DNA of 64,000 nucleotides from Leifsonia shinshuensis (GTDB taxonomy: Bacteria; Actinomycetota; Actinomycetes; Actinomycetales; Microbacteriaceae): assembly GCF_013410375.1 (NCBI RefSeq), contig NZ_JACCFL010000001.1, positions 3,472,001-3,536,000 on the forward strand, written 5' to 3'. The position numbers were made by a program, and so were the translations under genes. How positions within the stretch are numbered: position 1 is the first letter of the stretch; each line of letters opens with the position of its first letter. The notes beneath the pieces were generated by a model. It made no database searches and was not told the DNA's origin. It saw only the letters and a list, made by a program, of their open reading frames with translations. This document shows, piece after piece, positions 1 to 9,456 of this stretch.

Positions 1-974
1 TGCCCGGCCTCGCCGACCTGGTGCGCCTCCCGCTCGCCCGGCGGGAGCTCTCGCTGGCCTGGCAGTCGGGCATCGCCGTCGGCGGCATCCGCGGCATGGT
101 GCACGCGCCGAGCCTCCTCGCCCCGCTGCGCAAGCACGACACCATCAACGACGGCGACCAGATCGCGGTCACCATCCACGACGCGCTCGCCTGGACGCAC
201 CCCGACACGCTCGGCGCCACCACGGTGATGTGGACGAAGTCGATGGCCAAGCGCGCCCGCAAGCACGCCGACGCGATCGTCGTGCCGACCCACGCCGTCG
301 CGAACAGCCTGGCCGAGTCGCTCGACTTCGGCGACCGCATCCGCGTCATCGGCGGCGCGCCCGCGACGACGCTCCGGCTCCCGGCCGACGCCGACGAGCG
401 GGCCGCCCGGCTGGAGCTCCCCGACGCCTACGCGTTCACGCTGGGCTCGATCATGCCGCGCAAGGGGATCGCCCCGCTGATCCGCGCCGTCGCCCGGCCG
501 GAGGCGCACGACATCCCGCTGCTCATCGCCGGACCGGACCGCTACGGCGACGGCACCGCGACCGGCGTCGCGGCGGCGGCCGGGCTGCCGGAGGACCGCG
601 TGCGCGCGCTCGGCCGGCTCGACGACGCCGACCTCGCTGTGGTGCTCGACCGGGCCACGCTCTTCGTCTACCCGAGCCTCGCCGAGGGCTTCGGCCTGCC
701 GATCGTGGAGGCCTTCAAGTTCGGCCTCCCGGTGATCCACTCCGACGACCCGGCGCTGGTGGAGGTCGCCGCCGGCGCGAGCCTAGTCGTGGAGCGGCCG
801 GCCTCCGCCGAGGACGACGCCGGCTACAGCGAGCGCCTCGCCGGCGCGATCGGCCGGGTGCTCGACGACGCCGACCTGCGCGGCCGGCTCGGCGTGCTCG
901 CCTCCGACCGGGCGCGGGCGTTCAGCTGGCGCGACTCCGCCGAGCGGGTCTGGGCGCTGCACGCCGACCTCTGA
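1..974 (+). CDS. Glycosyltransferase family 4 protein, 5' end outside window
   Basis: The reading frame is open from base 3 with no convincing start inside the window. A GTG at 21 is in frame, but the residues before it (PGLADL) are coding-like, so the N-terminus lies upstream. The visible part has the C-terminal Rossmann domain of GT-B enzymes: TLGSIMPRKG opens the nucleotide-sugar domain, and the donor-binding signature EGFGLPIVEAFKFGLPVIHSD follows near codon 230. This pattern is known for retaining GT4 enzymes that move hexoses, often mannose or rhamnose, onto surface polysaccharide. The acceptor cannot be told. A cell-surface role fits the acyltransferase and LCP genes that follow. Confidence 0.85.
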   Translation, partial: PGLADLVRLPLARRELSLAWQSGIAVGGIRGMVHAPSLLAPLRKHDTINDGDQIAVTIHDALAWTHPDTLGATTVMWTKSMAKRARKHADAIVVPTHAVANSLAESLDFGDRIRVIGGAPATTLRLPADADERAARLELPDAYAFTLGSIMPRKGIAPLIRAVARPEAHDIPLLIAGPDRYGDGTATGVAAAAGLPEDRVRALGRLDDADLAVVLDRATLFVYPSLAEGFGLPIVEAFKFGLPVIHSDDPALVEVAAGASLVVERPASAEDDAGYSERLAGAIGRVLDDADLRGRLGVLASDRARAFSWRDSAERVWALHADL

Positions 975-994
975 CGCGCACGCGCACTCCACGC

Positions 995-1116
995 GATTCG
1001 TGCCGTATGTCGCGAATCAGCGCCCCATTCCCGCGATTCGTGCCGAATGTGCGTCCCCGCGATTCGTGCCGAATGTGGTGAATTCTCGCGCGAAAGCCGC
1101 GATTCGTGACGAATGT
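995..1116. repeat. Four-copy palindromic repeat cluster at convergent gene ends
   Basis: Four copies of GATTCGTGMCGAATGT (one with GTATGT) start at 995, 1035, 1061 and 1101. They form two pairs, each with a 40-base period. The unit is an imperfect palindrome, nearly ATTCGT-N-ACGAAT. The cluster fills the gap between the convergent ends of the glycosyltransferase and the acyltransferase, where it may act as a two-way terminator or a REP-like element. A related cluster is at 23796-23931. Confidence 0.75.
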
Positions 1117-1124
1117 GAGCGGCG

Positions 1125-2369
1125 TCAGGCGCGGGTCGAGGAGGCGATGGGCTCGCGGGGAGCGGCGTCAGCCGCGTCCTCGGGGCCGAACCAGGCGCGG
1201 TAGCGGGCGGACGCCCAGACGCCGACGGCCTTCGACCAGCCGTGGCTGCGCTTCTCGATCAGCCAGGTGAACCCCACGGCGACCAGCACCGCGAGCGGGA
1301 TGGCGAACAGCAGCGGCACGTACCAGGTCTGACCGGCGAACAGGTAGGTGCTGAACAGGATGATCGGCACGTGCACCAGGTACAGGCTGAACGAGATCGC
1401 GCCGAGGAACTGCAACGGCCGCGACTCGAACACCGCGCGCAGGGGCGTCCAGCCGAGCGCGGCCACCACGAGACCGGCCGCCGCCAGCGGGACGAGCCCC
1501 TTCAGCACGTTGTCCAGCTCGGGGATGCTCCCGACGCCCGGCCCGACCAGCCACGGCGCGATGAGCAGCAGTGCGCTCCCGATGGTGAGCCCGGCCCAGA
1601 GCGGATGCCGGAACCAGCGCGTGTTGATCCGCGCGGCCGCGTCGCGGACCGCGTCCAGCCGCACCGCGACGATCGCGCCGACGAAGAACGCGGGGAAGTA
1701 CTCCAGCTCCCCCGACCCGGCGTGCGCGCCCAGCCAGGTCAGCGCGCACGCCAGCGCCAGGCCGCCGATCCACCACCTGCGCACGGCGAGCGCCGCGATC
1801 GCGAACACCGGCAGCAGCAGCGAGAAGGCGAGCTCCCAGCGCAGCGACCACAGCGGGTTGTTGATCTGCCCGTCCCCGCCCAGGAGGTCGATCGCCTTCA
1901 CGATGTACTCCCAGGAGAAGTCGGGGGTCGAGGAGTTGCTGAGCCACGTGCCGCTCGGCTGCGGACTCACCTGCGGGATGGCGGCGACCCACGCCGCGGC
2001 GAGCACGACGGACGCCGCGACCGGCACCATCAGCCGCACCACGCGGCGCGGGAAGTAGGCGACCCAGTCGAAGCCGCGGCGCCGCACGACGGGCAGCGTG
2101 ACGACGAGCCCGGACAGCACGAAGAACACGATCACCGACTCCACGCCGGCGGTCGCGAGCTTGAGCGGCGTGTAACTGATCCACCACATGAACGACCCGG
2201 CCGGGGCGTGCCCGCCGCCCGGGGCGCCCGGGAACTCGGGGTTCGTGTAGAGCGAGTGGTGCAGCACGACCACGACCGCCGCAAGTCCGCGCAGCCCGTC
2301 GAGGGCCGTCAGGCGTGCACCGTTCTTCGTCACCGTCTTCTCGTCCACACGTCCACCAGTACCCGTCAT
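1125..2369 (-). CDS. Acyltransferase family 3 membrane protein
   Basis: A 414-residue integral membrane protein of the acyltransferase-3 (OafA/NodX-like) family, which transfers acetyl or other acyl groups to extracytoplasmic glycans. The family N-terminal signature is present: LTALDGLRGLAAVVVVLHHS at about residues 21-40, including the conserved RG and HH. About ten hydrophobic segments follow and it ends in a short charged tail. A GTG eight codons in (VDEKTVTKNG) is an alternative start; neither start has a clear Shine-Dalgarno sequence. It faces the surface-glycan glycosyltransferase tail to tail and precedes the LCP gene on the same strand, which suggests modification of a wall polysaccharide. 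The substrate is unknown. Confidence 0.85.
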   Translation of the reverse strand: MTGTGGRVDEKTVTKNGARLTALDGLRGLAAVVVVLHHSLYTNPEFPGAPGGGHAPAGSFMWWISYTPLKLATAGVESVIVFFVLSGLVVTLPVVRRRGFDWVAYFPRRVVRLMVPVAASVVLAAAWVAAIPQVSPQPSGTWLSNSSTPDFSWEYIVKAIDLLGGDGQINNPLWSLRWELAFSLLLPVFAIAALAVRRWWIGGLALACALTWLGAHAGSGELEYFPAFFVGAIVAVRLDAVRDAAARINTRWFRHPLWAGLTIGSALLLIAPWLVGPGVGSIPELDNVLKGLVPLAAAGLVVAALGWTPLRAVFESRPLQFLGAISFSLYLVHVPIILFSTYLFAGQTWYVPLLFAIPLAVLVAVGFTWLIEKRSHGWSKAVGVWASARYRAWFGPEDAADAAPREPIASSTRA

Positions 2370-2486
2370 AGGCGGGCGACGGTACCGGCGGGCCCTGGGC
2401 GGTTCCTGTGACCTGTTCAGGGGTCACCTGGGAGCGGCGGGGCCATCCGCGGGCGCGGAATTGCGCGGAATTGCGCCGATTCCGCC

Positions 2487-3854
2487 TCAGTGCCCGGCCG
2501 GGGCGGGGGTCGCGGTCGACGGCGTCAGCGCCTGCCGCACAAGCCGGTGGATCTGCGTGTAGTCCGGGTCCGTCGGGTCCGGGATCGTGGGCGGGACCAG
2601 CTCCAGCTTGTCGACGGGCTGCGCGCGGGTCTTCATGCCGAGGTCGACGAAGTAGCCGAGCATCGACTGCGGGATGTCGGTCTTCATCACCTGCGTGCCG
2701 GCCTTGGCGATGTCCTGGAACTTCGTGACCACGTTGAGCGGGTTGACCTGTTTGAGGATGGCGTCCTGCAGCTGCCGCTGCCGCGCCATCCGGTCGTAGT
2801 CGCTGGTGCCGTGCCTCGCCCGGGCGTACCACTGGGCGTGATAGCCGTCGAGGTGGCGCTGGCCGGGCTGGATCCACTCCACGACGCCGTTCAGGTTCTC
2901 GTCGCCGCCGATCGGCACCTTCTCGCTCACCGTGACATCGACGCCGCCGAGCGCGTCGATGAGGTCGGCGAAACCCTGCATGTCGATGAGGACGTAGTAC
3001 TGGATCGTCAGGCCGGTCGCGCCCGCCAGCGCGTCGCGCATCGCCTCGATGCCCGGCTCGCTCTGCTGCTTCTTCGCACCCGGGTACAGGTCCGGCTTGT
3101 AGAGCTCGACCTCCGTGTAGATGGAGTTGAGCTGGCAGACGTCGACATCGCATTTGTCGTGATAGCCGTAGCCGTCCGGGTAGAGGGCGTGCAGCGGCGA
3201 GCCGGCCGGGAAGGGCACCGGGTTCAGGTCGCGCGGCAGGCCGATCGTGACCGCCTTGCCGGTGCTCGCGTCGATGCTGACGATCGACATGCTGTCCGGC
3301 CGCAGTCCCTGCCGGTCCGGCCCGGCGTCGCCGCCCAGCAACATGATGTTGTAGCGGCCGTTCACCGGCGCGACGGGCGCCGCGTCAGCGAAGATGTCGC
3401 CGAGGGCGCCGCGGGCCGACCCGGCCACCGCCGACCCGTAGGCAGCGGTGCCCGCCAGCCCGACCAGGACGACGACCGAGAACGCGGCGATCCAGCCGCG
3501 CGCGTTCGCTCGGGCCTTGACCAGCCGGACGAGCCGCAGCGTGTCGAGCGTGAGCACGACCCACAGGATGGCGTACGCGCTGAGCAGCAGCTGGACGGCC
3601 GTCAGGCTTCCCGCCTGCGTCGCGAAGGTGTAGAGCGACGACGGGGACGCGAGCGCGAGGATCAGCGCCACGATCCCGAGGAGCCAGAGCAGCAGCGTCG
3701 CGAGGATCCCCACCCGTCCGAGGACCCGGTTGCCCGCGACCAGCTGCGGCGTGCCGGGGAGCAGGATGTTCAGGCCGACCAGCCACCAGCCGCGCGCGGT
3801 CATCTCCCCCGGCGACGAGACGTCAGGGTGGCGAAGCGGGGTCGCCGAGCTCAT
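2487..3854 (-). CDS. LytR-CpsA-Psr (LCP) family wall-polymer ligase
   Basis: A 455-residue protein with several N-terminal membrane segments (roughly residues 25-150) and then an extracytoplasmic LCP domain. The LCP landmarks are visible: [10 protein letters not shown] opening the domain, the arginine-bearing RPDSMSIVS and GLPRDL strands, [10 protein letters not shown], and the C-terminal [18 protein letters not shown] helix. LCP enzymes transfer lipid-linked glycopolymers to peptidoglycan (arabinogalactan or teichoic-acid type). The multi-pass N-terminus is longer than the usual single anchor. Its ATG overlaps the purE stop as ATGA, so the two are probably co-transcribed. In M. tuberculosis an LCP gene (cpsA) also lies near purEK. 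A second LCP gene is at 50971-52296. Confidence 0.9.
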   Translation of the reverse strand: MSSATPLRHPDVSSPGEMTARGWWLVGLNILLPGTPQLVAGNRVLGRVGILATLLLWLLGIVALILALASPSSLYTFATQAGSLTAVQLLLSAYAILWVVLTLDTLRLVRLVKARANARGWIAAFSVVVLVGLAGTAAYGSAVAGSARGALGDIFADAAPVAPVNGRYNIMLLGGDAGPDRQGLRPDSMSIVSIDASTGKAVTIGLPRDLNPVPFPAGSPLHALYPDGYGYHDKCDVDVCQLNSIYTEVELYKPDLYPGAKKQQSEPGIEAMRDALAGATGLTIQYYVLIDMQGFADLIDALGGVDVTVSEKVPIGGDENLNGVVEWIQPGQRHLDGYHAQWYARARHGTSDYDRMARQRQLQDAILKQVNPLNVVTKFQDIAKAGTQVMKTDIPQSMLGYFVDLGMKTRAQPVDKLELVPPTIPDPTDPDYTQIHRLVRQALTPSTATPAPAGH

Positions 3855-4354
3855 AGCCGCGACTGCAGCGCCCGGTTCTTCTCCTCCACGCTCGCCTCGA
3901 GGTCGGCGGCGAAGCGCGCAAGAGCGTCCGACAGCTCCGGGTCGGAGGTGGCGAGGATCTTGATCGCGAGCAGCCCGGCGTTCCTGGCGCCGCCGATGGA
4001 GACCGTGGCGACGGGGACGCCGGCCGGCATCTGCACGATCGACAGCAGCGAGTCCAGCCCGTCCAGCCGCGCGAGCGGCACCGGCACCCCGATGACGGGG
4101 AGCGTCGTGACCGCCGCGACCATGCCGGGCAGGTGCGCCGCCCCGCCGGCGCCGGCGATGATGACGCGCACGCCGCGCGCGGCCGCCGCCTTGCCGAAGG
4201 CGATCATCTTCTCGGGCGTGCGGTGCGCGGAGACGACCTCCACCTCGTGCGCGACACCGAACTCGGTGAGCACCTTCGAGGCCTCCTCCATCACCGACCA
4301 GTCGGAGTCGGAGCCCATGATGACGGACACCGAAGGCAGGGACTGTGCGGGCAT
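3851..4354 (-). CDS. purE: N5-carboxyaminoimidazole ribonucleotide mutase
   Basis: A 167-residue class I PurE. It converts N5-CAIR, made by PurK, to CAIR in de novo purine synthesis. The phosphate/substrate loop GSDSDW is at residues 14-19 and the catalytic histidine is His44 in SAHRTPEKM. The [13 protein letters not shown] segment is the family's conserved second substrate loop. The length is typical. The start is supported by a -10 hexamer TATCCT seven bases upstream, so the mRNA is probably leaderless. The 3' end overlaps the LCP gene by four bases. purK lies upstream on the same strand, about 70 bases away. Confidence 0.96.
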   Translation of the reverse strand: MPAQSLPSVSVIMGSDSDWSVMEEASKVLTEFGVAHEVEVVSAHRTPEKMIAFGKAAAARGVRVIIAGAGGAAHLPGMVAAVTTLPVIGVPVPLARLDGLDSLLSIVQMPAGVPVATVSIGGARNAGLLAIKILATSDPELSDALARFAADLEASVEEKNRALQSRL

Positions 4355-4361
4355 GGGAACC

Positions 4362-4367
4362 AGGATA
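4362..4367 (-). promoter_or_regulatory. Leaderless -10 element of purE
   Basis: TATCCT read on the minus strand, seven bases before the purE ATG. This spacing puts the transcription start at or next to the start codon. It implies that purE and the LCP gene have a promoter separate from purK. Confidence 0.55.
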
Positions 4368-4424
4368 GGGGCGCCGCGGGATGGGCGGGTTAGGCGCGCG
4401 GAGGTGCGGGCCTAACGGCGCCGC

Positions 4425-5564
4425 TCACCCCTCGAAGAACGCCGCGGCCGCCCGCGCCCGGTAGACCACGTCGTCGAGGTCGTCGCCGCCCACCGTGACG
4501 TGCCCGACCTTCCGCCCCGGCCGCGGCGCCTTGCCGTAGCCGTGGAACTTCGCCTCGGGGTGCGCCGCCAGCGCGGCCGGGTAGCGGTCCTGGAGGGTCC
4601 CCTCGGCCGGTCCGCCGAGGATGTTGACCATGACCGACCAGTCCTCGCGGGGGGCCGTGGAGCCCAGCGGCAGGTCGAGGACGGCACGCAGGTGCTGCTC
4701 GAACTGGCCGGTGACGGCGCCCTCGATGGACCAGTGGCCGCTGTTGTGCGGGCGCATCGCGAGCTCGTTGATCAGGACGCGGTCGTCCGTGGTCTCGAAC
4801 AGTTCCACCGCGAGCACGCCCGTGACGCCGAGGCCTTCGGCGACGCGGCGGGCGATGTCGGCGGATGCCTGCGCGACCCGGCCGGCGGCGCCGGGGGCCG
4901 GCGCGATCACCTCGGCGCAGACGCCGTCGCGCTGGACCGTCTCCACCACGGGCCACGCAGCGACCTCGCCGGAGGGCCGGCGGGCGACCAGCTGGGCCAG
5001 CTCCCGGCGGAAGTCGACCAGCTCCTCGACCAGCAGCGCGCCGCCGTGGCCGTCCTCGGCGAGCGCGAGGAACCAGTCGTCCGCTCCCGACGCCTCGGTC
5101 ACCACGCGGACGCCCTTGCCGTCGTAGCCGCCGCGCGCCGTCTTCACGACCGCGCGGCCGCCGTGGTCGGCGAGGAAGACGCCGAGCTCATCCGCGGACT
5201 CGACCGCGGCCCAGTCCGGCACCGGCAGGCCGAGCTCGCTGAGCTTCGCGCGCATCTGCAGCTTGTCCTGCGCGTACAGCAGCGCGTCGGGGCCCGGGTG
5301 CACCGGGATGCCGCGGCCGACCAGCTCGCGCAGGATCGCCGGCGGCACGTGCTCGTGGTCGAAGGTCACCACGTCGACCGTCTCGGCGAACGCGAGCACG
5401 GTGTCCAGGTCGCGGTAGTCGCCGACGCCGGTCGCGGCCAGATCGGCGCTCATCCCCTCCGCCTCCTCGAGGACGCGGAGGTCGATCCCGAGCTCGACCG
5501 CGGGAGGGATCATCATCCGTGCCAGCTGTCCGCCGCCGATCACACCGACCCTGTTCCTGGCCAT
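4425..5564 (-). CDS. purK: N5-carboxyaminoimidazole ribonucleotide synthase
   Basis: A 379-residue ATP-grasp enzyme that carboxylates AIR with ATP and bicarbonate to N5-CAIR, the step before PurE. The glycine-rich N-terminal fold is seen in VGVIGGGQLARMM, the ATP-grasp core in ARGGYDGKGVRVV, and the metal/substrate end in LINELAMRPHNSGHWSIEGA. The frame is open further upstream, but MARNRVGVIGGG is the normal family start, and an AGGAGAG lies about eleven bases before it. It is transcribed divergently from the GtrA gene. Gene order purE-purK-GtrA matches M. tuberculosis Rv3275c-Rv3277. Confidence 0.95.
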   Translation of the reverse strand: MARNRVGVIGGGQLARMMIPPAVELGIDLRVLEEAEGMSADLAATGVGDYRDLDTVLAFAETVDVVTFDHEHVPPAILRELVGRGIPVHPGPDALLYAQDKLQMRAKLSELGLPVPDWAAVESADELGVFLADHGGRAVVKTARGGYDGKGVRVVTEASGADDWFLALAEDGHGGALLVEELVDFRRELAQLVARRPSGEVAAWPVVETVQRDGVCAEVIAPAPGAAGRVAQASADIARRVAEGLGVTGVLAVELFETTDDRVLINELAMRPHNSGHWSIEGAVTGQFEQHLRAVLDLPLGSTAPREDWSVMVNILGGPAEGTLQDRYPAALAAHPEAKFHGYGKAPRPGRKVGHVTVGGDDLDDVVYRARAAAAFFEG

Positions 5565-5683
5565 CTCCGATGTCTCTCCTCGATACTCTTCACATGGTGC
5601 GCGGGCAACTCCCAGATACCGGACACCTGGGCCGCGTATTGTGGCGAACGCACTCCTATCTTCTCGCATCACCAGGCTGGAGC

Positions 5684-6235
5684 ATGACGACCGAGACGAC
5701 CACAGCGCGCCGTACCGCGCGCATCCTCCCGCAGCTGATCAAGTTCGGCGCGGTGGGCGCCGTCGGCTTCGGCGTCAACCTCGTCGTGTTCAACGTGATG
5801 CTGCTGATCGTGCTGCGCAACGTGCAGCACGCGACGATCTACTCGACCATCATCGCCACGGTCATCGCCATCCTCACCAACTGGATCGGCAACCGCTACT
5901 GGGCGTTCTCCGGCCAGCGCCAGGAGAACGCCGCGCGGGAGGGCGTCGAGTTCTTCGCGGTCAGCCTCGCCACCGGCACCGGCATCCCGCTGGTCTGCGT
6001 GTGGGTGTCGCACTACCTGCTGGGCATGGCCAACCCGGTCGCCGACAACATCTCGGCGAACGTCGTGGGCCTGGCGATCGGCATGCTGTTCCGCTTCGCC
6101 CTCTACCGCTGGTGGGTCTTCGCGCCCGGCCGCGGCGCCGCGAAGGCCGCGCAGCGCGAGGCCGCGATCGAGCCCGCGGCGACGACGGCCTCGACGCTAG
6201 CGCGAACCCCAGACGGTGGTCTCGTCGGAGACTGA
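5684..6235 (+). CDS. GtrA-like membrane protein
   Basis: A 183-residue protein with four predicted transmembrane helices and the GtrA family signature: FGAVGAVGFGVNLVVFNVML in helix 1, then NWIGNRYWAFSG. GtrA proteins are thought to help flip polyprenyl-phosphate-linked sugars for surface glycosylation. The chosen ATG has GGAG four bases upstream and TATCTT as a likely -10 at 5657-5662. The last 39 bases overlap the end of the convergent PH-domain gene. Its place between purK and birA is conserved in actinobacteria, although no direct link to purines or biotin is known. Confidence 0.85.
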   Translation: MTTETTTARRTARILPQLIKFGAVGAVGFGVNLVVFNVMLLIVLRNVQHATIYSTIIATVIAILTNWIGNRYWAFSGQRQENAAREGVEFFAVSLATGTGIPLVCVWVSHYLLGMANPVADNISANVVGLAIGMLFRFALYRWWVFAPGRGAAKAAQREAAIEPAATTASTLARTPDGGLVGD

Positions 6236-6754
6236 CTCCGACTGCTGCCTGCGCACCGCGACGACGGTCTGCGCGTGCTCCATCAGCTCGGTCAGCGCGC
6301 GCTGCACCTGATCGGCCTTCGGCACGTCCTTGAGGACGACCGGGTGGTCGAGCCCGGAGTTGATCCGCACGTCGCCGGAGCGGAACATGCTCTGCAGCCA
6401 GTTCCGCTTGACCGCGACGTCGTAGCCGCGGCTGTGCAGGAGCTCCTGCCGCACCCGCACGAAGAACCCGTGCCGGAGGATGAGCCGGCGCGTGGTGATC
6501 GTGTAGCGGCGGCTCAGCCAGGCCGCGAGCGGCAGCAGGAACAGCAGCAGGACCACGGCGGCCGCGGCGCTCCAGAGCAGCACGACCTCCCACACCTCCG
6601 AGACGCGTCCGGCGAAGTAGCCGACGCCGCCCGCAGCGAGGATCAGAACGAGGCTCGGCCAGAACATCGCGCGCGCGTTCGATCGCAGCCGGGCGATGAC
6701 CCGCTCGGGCGGCGGCGCGGGCGTACCCTCCGGCGTGCTGCTCATGTCTCCCAT
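6197..6754 (-). CDS. Bacterial PH-domain membrane protein (YdbS-like)
   Basis: A 185-residue protein with a short cytoplasmic N-terminus, two adjacent transmembrane helices (about residues 30-80) and a bacterial PH (bPH2) domain beginning at RRYTITTRRLILRHGFF. The pattern YTIT-RLI-R-G followed by paired basic strands is characteristic of the YdbS/DUF304 family. The function in actinobacteria is not established. Its ATG shares one base with the birA stop (TAATG), so the two are translationally coupled. An internal ATG three codons in is an alternative start. It ends inside the 3' end of the convergent GtrA gene. Confidence 0.82.
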   Translation of the reverse strand: MGDMSSTPEGTPAPPPERVIARLRSNARAMFWPSLVLILAAGGVGYFAGRVSEVWEVVLLWSAAAAVVLLLFLLPLAAWLSRRYTITTRRLILRHGFFVRVRQELLHSRGYDVAVKRNWLQSMFRSGDVRINSGLDHPVVLKDVPKADQVQRALTELMEHAQTVVAVRRQQSESVSDETTVWGSR

Positions 6755-7515
6755 TAATACCGCAGGTGCGTCACGTCGCCCGCCGCCACCGCCGTCGGGC
6801 CGTCATCCGACTCCACGATCAGCCGGCCGGTCTCGTCGATCCCCGTCGCGGTGCCGAGCAGCACGTCGCCGCCGGGCAGCTCGACGCGCACCGAGCGCCC
6901 GATGGTGTGGCAGGCCTCCACGACCTCGTCGCGCAGCGCGCTGCGCACCGGGTCGCCGCCCGCGGCCACGAACTCCCGGTAGAGCACGCTGAGCTGGGTG
7001 AGGTACGCCGCCAGCACGGCGTCCGGGTCGATGTCCTCCGCGCCGGCGAGGGCCAGCGAGGTGGAGGTCGGGGTCGGCAGCTCGTCCTGCTCCAGCGTCA
7101 GGTTCACCCCCGCTCCCACGATCACGCCGTCCATGCCGGGGAGCAGCTCCGAGAGGATGCCGCAGACCTTCGCCTCCTCGATGAGCACGTCGTTCGGCCA
7201 CTTGACCGCGACGTCGCGGGAGACGAAGCCGGAGAGCGCGCGGCTCATCGCGACCCCCGCCAGGAGCGGAAACCAGCCGAGCGCCTCCGGGCCGAGGCCC
7301 TCCGGACGCAGCAGCACGGAGATCGCCAGCGCCTTGCCGGGCGGGGAGACCCAGACCCGGCCCAGCCGGCCGCGGCCGCCGGTCTGGTTGTCGGTGACGA
7401 CGACGGCGAGGTCGGGCAGGTCTCCGGCGCGCGCCTGCAGCACGTCGTTGGTGGATGCGGCCTCCGGCAGCACCTCGAGGACGGGGACGACGGCCCTGCT
7501 GCGACGGAAGCTCAT
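6754..7515 (-). CDS. birA: Biotin-[acetyl-CoA-carboxylase] ligase
   Basis: A 253-residue biotin protein ligase that makes biotinyl-AMP and attaches it to the carrier lysine of acyl-CoA carboxylases. The biotinyl-AMP loop GGRGRLGR (about 46-53), KWPNDV (105-110), the catalytic lysine in KVCGIL (about 116) and GAGVNL are all present. There is no N-terminal winged helix, so it is a monofunctional enzyme and not a BirA-type repressor, as is usual in actinobacteria. It is divergent from accD5, whose complex is its substrate. CAGAAT six bases before the ATG may be a leaderless -10. Confidence 0.94.
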   Translation of the reverse strand: MSFRRSRAVVPVLEVLPEAASTNDVLQARAGDLPDLAVVVTDNQTGGRGRLGRVWVSPPGKALAISVLLRPEGLGPEALGWFPLLAGVAMSRALSGFVSRDVAVKWPNDVLIEEAKVCGILSELLPGMDGVIVGAGVNLTLEQDELPTPTSTSLALAGAEDIDPDAVLAAYLTQLSVLYREFVAAGGDPVRSALRDEVVEACHTIGRSVRVELPGGDVLLGTATGIDETGRLIVESDDGPTAVAAGDVTHLRY

Positions 7516-7587
7516 TGCTCAATTCTGCCAGCGAACGGGCGCGGATTTGTAGGATTCCCTAGACGGCATGGCTGTTCGGCTGGCAGG

Positions 7588-7593
7588 TAGAGT
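7588..7593 (+). promoter_or_regulatory. Leaderless -10 element of accD5
   Basis: TAGAGT ends seven bases before the GTG at 7601. The spacing favours this GTG, with transcription starting on it, over the in-frame ATG at 7568, which would lie upstream of the promoter. Confidence 0.55.
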
Positions 7594-7600
7594 GAACGGC

Positions 7601-9205
7601 GTGACCGACACCGAAGCACGTCAGACCCCCGATCCCTTCACGACCGCCGGCAAGCTCGCCGACCTCAAGGAGCGGTTCCACGAGGCCGTGACCGCGAGCG
7701 GCCAGGCCGCGATCGAGAAGCAGCATGCGAAGGGCAAGCTGACCGCCCGCGAGCGCATCGACCTGCTCCTCGACCAGGGCTCGTTCGTGGAGTTCGACGA
7801 GTTCGTGCGCCACCGCACCCACGCGTTCGGCATGGAGGCCAAGCGGCCGTACGGCGACGCGGTCGTGACCGGCGTCGGCACCATCCACGGCCGCAACGTC
7901 GCGGTCTTCAGCCAGGACTTCACCATCTTCGGCGGCAGCCTCGGCGAGGTCGCCGGCGAGAAGATCATCAAGGTCATGGATCACGCGCTGAAGACCGGCG
8001 TGCCGATGATCGGCATCCTCGACTCCGGCGGCGCACGCATCCAGGAGGGCGTGGTCGCCCTGGGCAAGTACGGCGAGATCTTCCGCCGCAACACCGCGGC
8101 CTCCGGCGTCATCCCGCAGATCTCCATCGTGATGGGCCCGGCGGCGGGCGGCGCGGTGTACTCCCCCGCCCTCACCGACTTCGTCATCATGGTAGACAAG
8201 TCCAGCCACATGTTCGTCACCGGCCCGGACGTCATCAAGACCGTCACCGGCGAGGACGTCGGGTTCGAGGAGCTCGGCGGCGCGCTGACGCACAACAAGA
8301 TCTCGGGCGTCTCGCACTACCTCGCGAGCGACGAGGAGGACGCCCTCGACTACGCGCGCACCCTGCTCAGCTACCTGCCGCAGAACAACCTGGCCGAGCT
8401 GCCGGTGTTCGAGGCGGAGCCGGAGCTGGAGATCACCGACGCCGACCGCCGGCTCGACACGATCATCCCGGACTCCCCCAACCAGCCGTACGACGTGACC
8501 ACGATCATCGAGGGCATCGTCGACGACGGCGAGTTCCTGGAGATCCAGCCGCTGTTCGCGCCCAACATCGTGATCGGCTTCGCCCGCGTGGAGGGCCGCT
8601 CGGTCGGCATCGTCGCCAACCAGCCGAGCTCCATGGCCGGCACCCTCAACATCGACGCTGGCGAGAAGGCATCCCGGTTCGTACGCTTCTGCGACGCGTT
8701 CAGCATCCCGATCCTCACCCTGGTCGACGTGCCCGGTTACCTGCCCGGCACCGACCAGGAGTGGACCGGCGTCATCCGGCGCGGCGCGAAGCTGCTCTAC
8801 GCGTACGCCGAGGCCACGGTGCCGCTGGTGACGATCATCACCCGCAAGGCCTACGGCGGCGCCTACATCGTGATGGGCTCCAAGCAGCTCGGCGCCGACA
8901 TGAACCTCGCCTGGCCGACGGCCGAGATCGCGGTCATGGGCGGTCAGGGCGCGGTCAACATCCTCTACCGCGGCGAGATCAAGCGCGCGGAGGAGGCCGG
9001 CGAGGACGTCGCCGCCGTGCGCGCCCGCCTCGCCAGCGAGTACACCTACAACGTGGCCAGCCCGTTCCTCGCCGCCGAGCGCGGCGAGCTGGACGGCGTG
9101 ATCGAGCCGGCCGCCACCCGCATCTCGGTCATCAAGGCGCTGCGTGCGCTGCGCACCAAGCGCGCGTCGATGCCGCCGAAGAAGCACGGGAACATCCCGC
9201 TGTGA
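7601..9205 (+). CDS. accD5: Acyl-CoA (propionyl/acetyl-CoA) carboxylase, carboxyltransferase subunit
   Basis: A 534-residue carboxyltransferase beta subunit. It moves CO2 from carboxybiotin on the alpha subunit to acetyl- or propionyl-CoA, giving malonyl- or methylmalonyl-CoA. The crotonase-like double domain shows [18 protein letters not shown], the first oxyanion loop GGARIQEGV, and the second [20 protein letters not shown]. The length is normal for AccD5/PccB. The start is set by a -10 hexamer seven bases before the GTG. It overlaps accE by four bases and is divergent from birA; the alpha subunit gene is at 14940. Substrate preference cannot be decided from sequence alone, so the symbol follows synteny with Rv3280. 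Confidence 0.93.
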   Translation: MTDTEARQTPDPFTTAGKLADLKERFHEAVTASGQAAIEKQHAKGKLTARERIDLLLDQGSFVEFDEFVRHRTHAFGMEAKRPYGDAVVTGVGTIHGRNVAVFSQDFTIFGGSLGEVAGEKIIKVMDHALKTGVPMIGILDSGGARIQEGVVALGKYGEIFRRNTAASGVIPQISIVMGPAAGGAVYSPALTDFVIMVDKSSHMFVTGPDVIKTVTGEDVGFEELGGALTHNKISGVSHYLASDEEDALDYARTLLSYLPQNNLAELPVFEAEPELEITDADRRLDTIIPDSPNQPYDVTTIIEGIVDDGEFLEIQPLFAPNIVIGFARVEGRSVGIVANQPSSMAGTLNIDAGEKASRFVRFCDAFSIPILTLVDVPGYLPGTDQEWTGVIRRGAKLLYAYAEATVPLVTIITRKAYGGAYIVMGSKQLGADMNLAWPTAEIAVMGGQGAVNILYRGEIKRAEEAGEDVAAVRARLASEYTYNVASPFLAAERGELDGVIEPAATRISVIKALRALRTKRASMPPKKHGNIPL

Positions 9206-9456
9206 GCGGGGCGCATCAGGCGTCGGCCGGCCCGTCCCCGCTCGACCCGTCGCAGCTGCGGTTCCTCACGAAGGGCGTGACCCCGGAGGAGATCGCAGCG
9301 GTCACCGCTGTGCTCGCGACCGCCGCCGCCGAGGCCGCGGCGGCGGCGCGCGACGCGCGCCCGCAGCGGGGTCCGGACGGCTGGCAGCGCACCCAGCGCG
9401 GCCTCCGCTCGCCGCTCACGCCGGGCCCGGGCGTGTGGCGCTCGTTCTCCGGCTGA
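9202..9456 (+). CDS. accE: Acyl-CoA carboxylase epsilon subunit
   Basis: An 84-residue protein with a GTG start overlapping the accD5 stop (GTGA). It has the small epsilon-subunit pattern: [20 protein letters not shown] near the N-terminus, an Ala-rich helix, and the C-terminal [16 protein letters not shown] tail. The epsilon subunit is known in actinobacteria to stimulate the AccA3-AccD5 complex by bridging its two catalytic subunits. Position and overlap match Rv3281. Coding outside these motifs is low-complexity (Ala-rich), which is normal for the family. Confidence 0.88.
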   Translation: MSGAHQASAGPSPLDPSQLRFLTKGVTPEEIAAVTAVLATAAAEAAAAARDARPQRGPDGWQRTQRGLRSPLTPGPGVWRSFSG

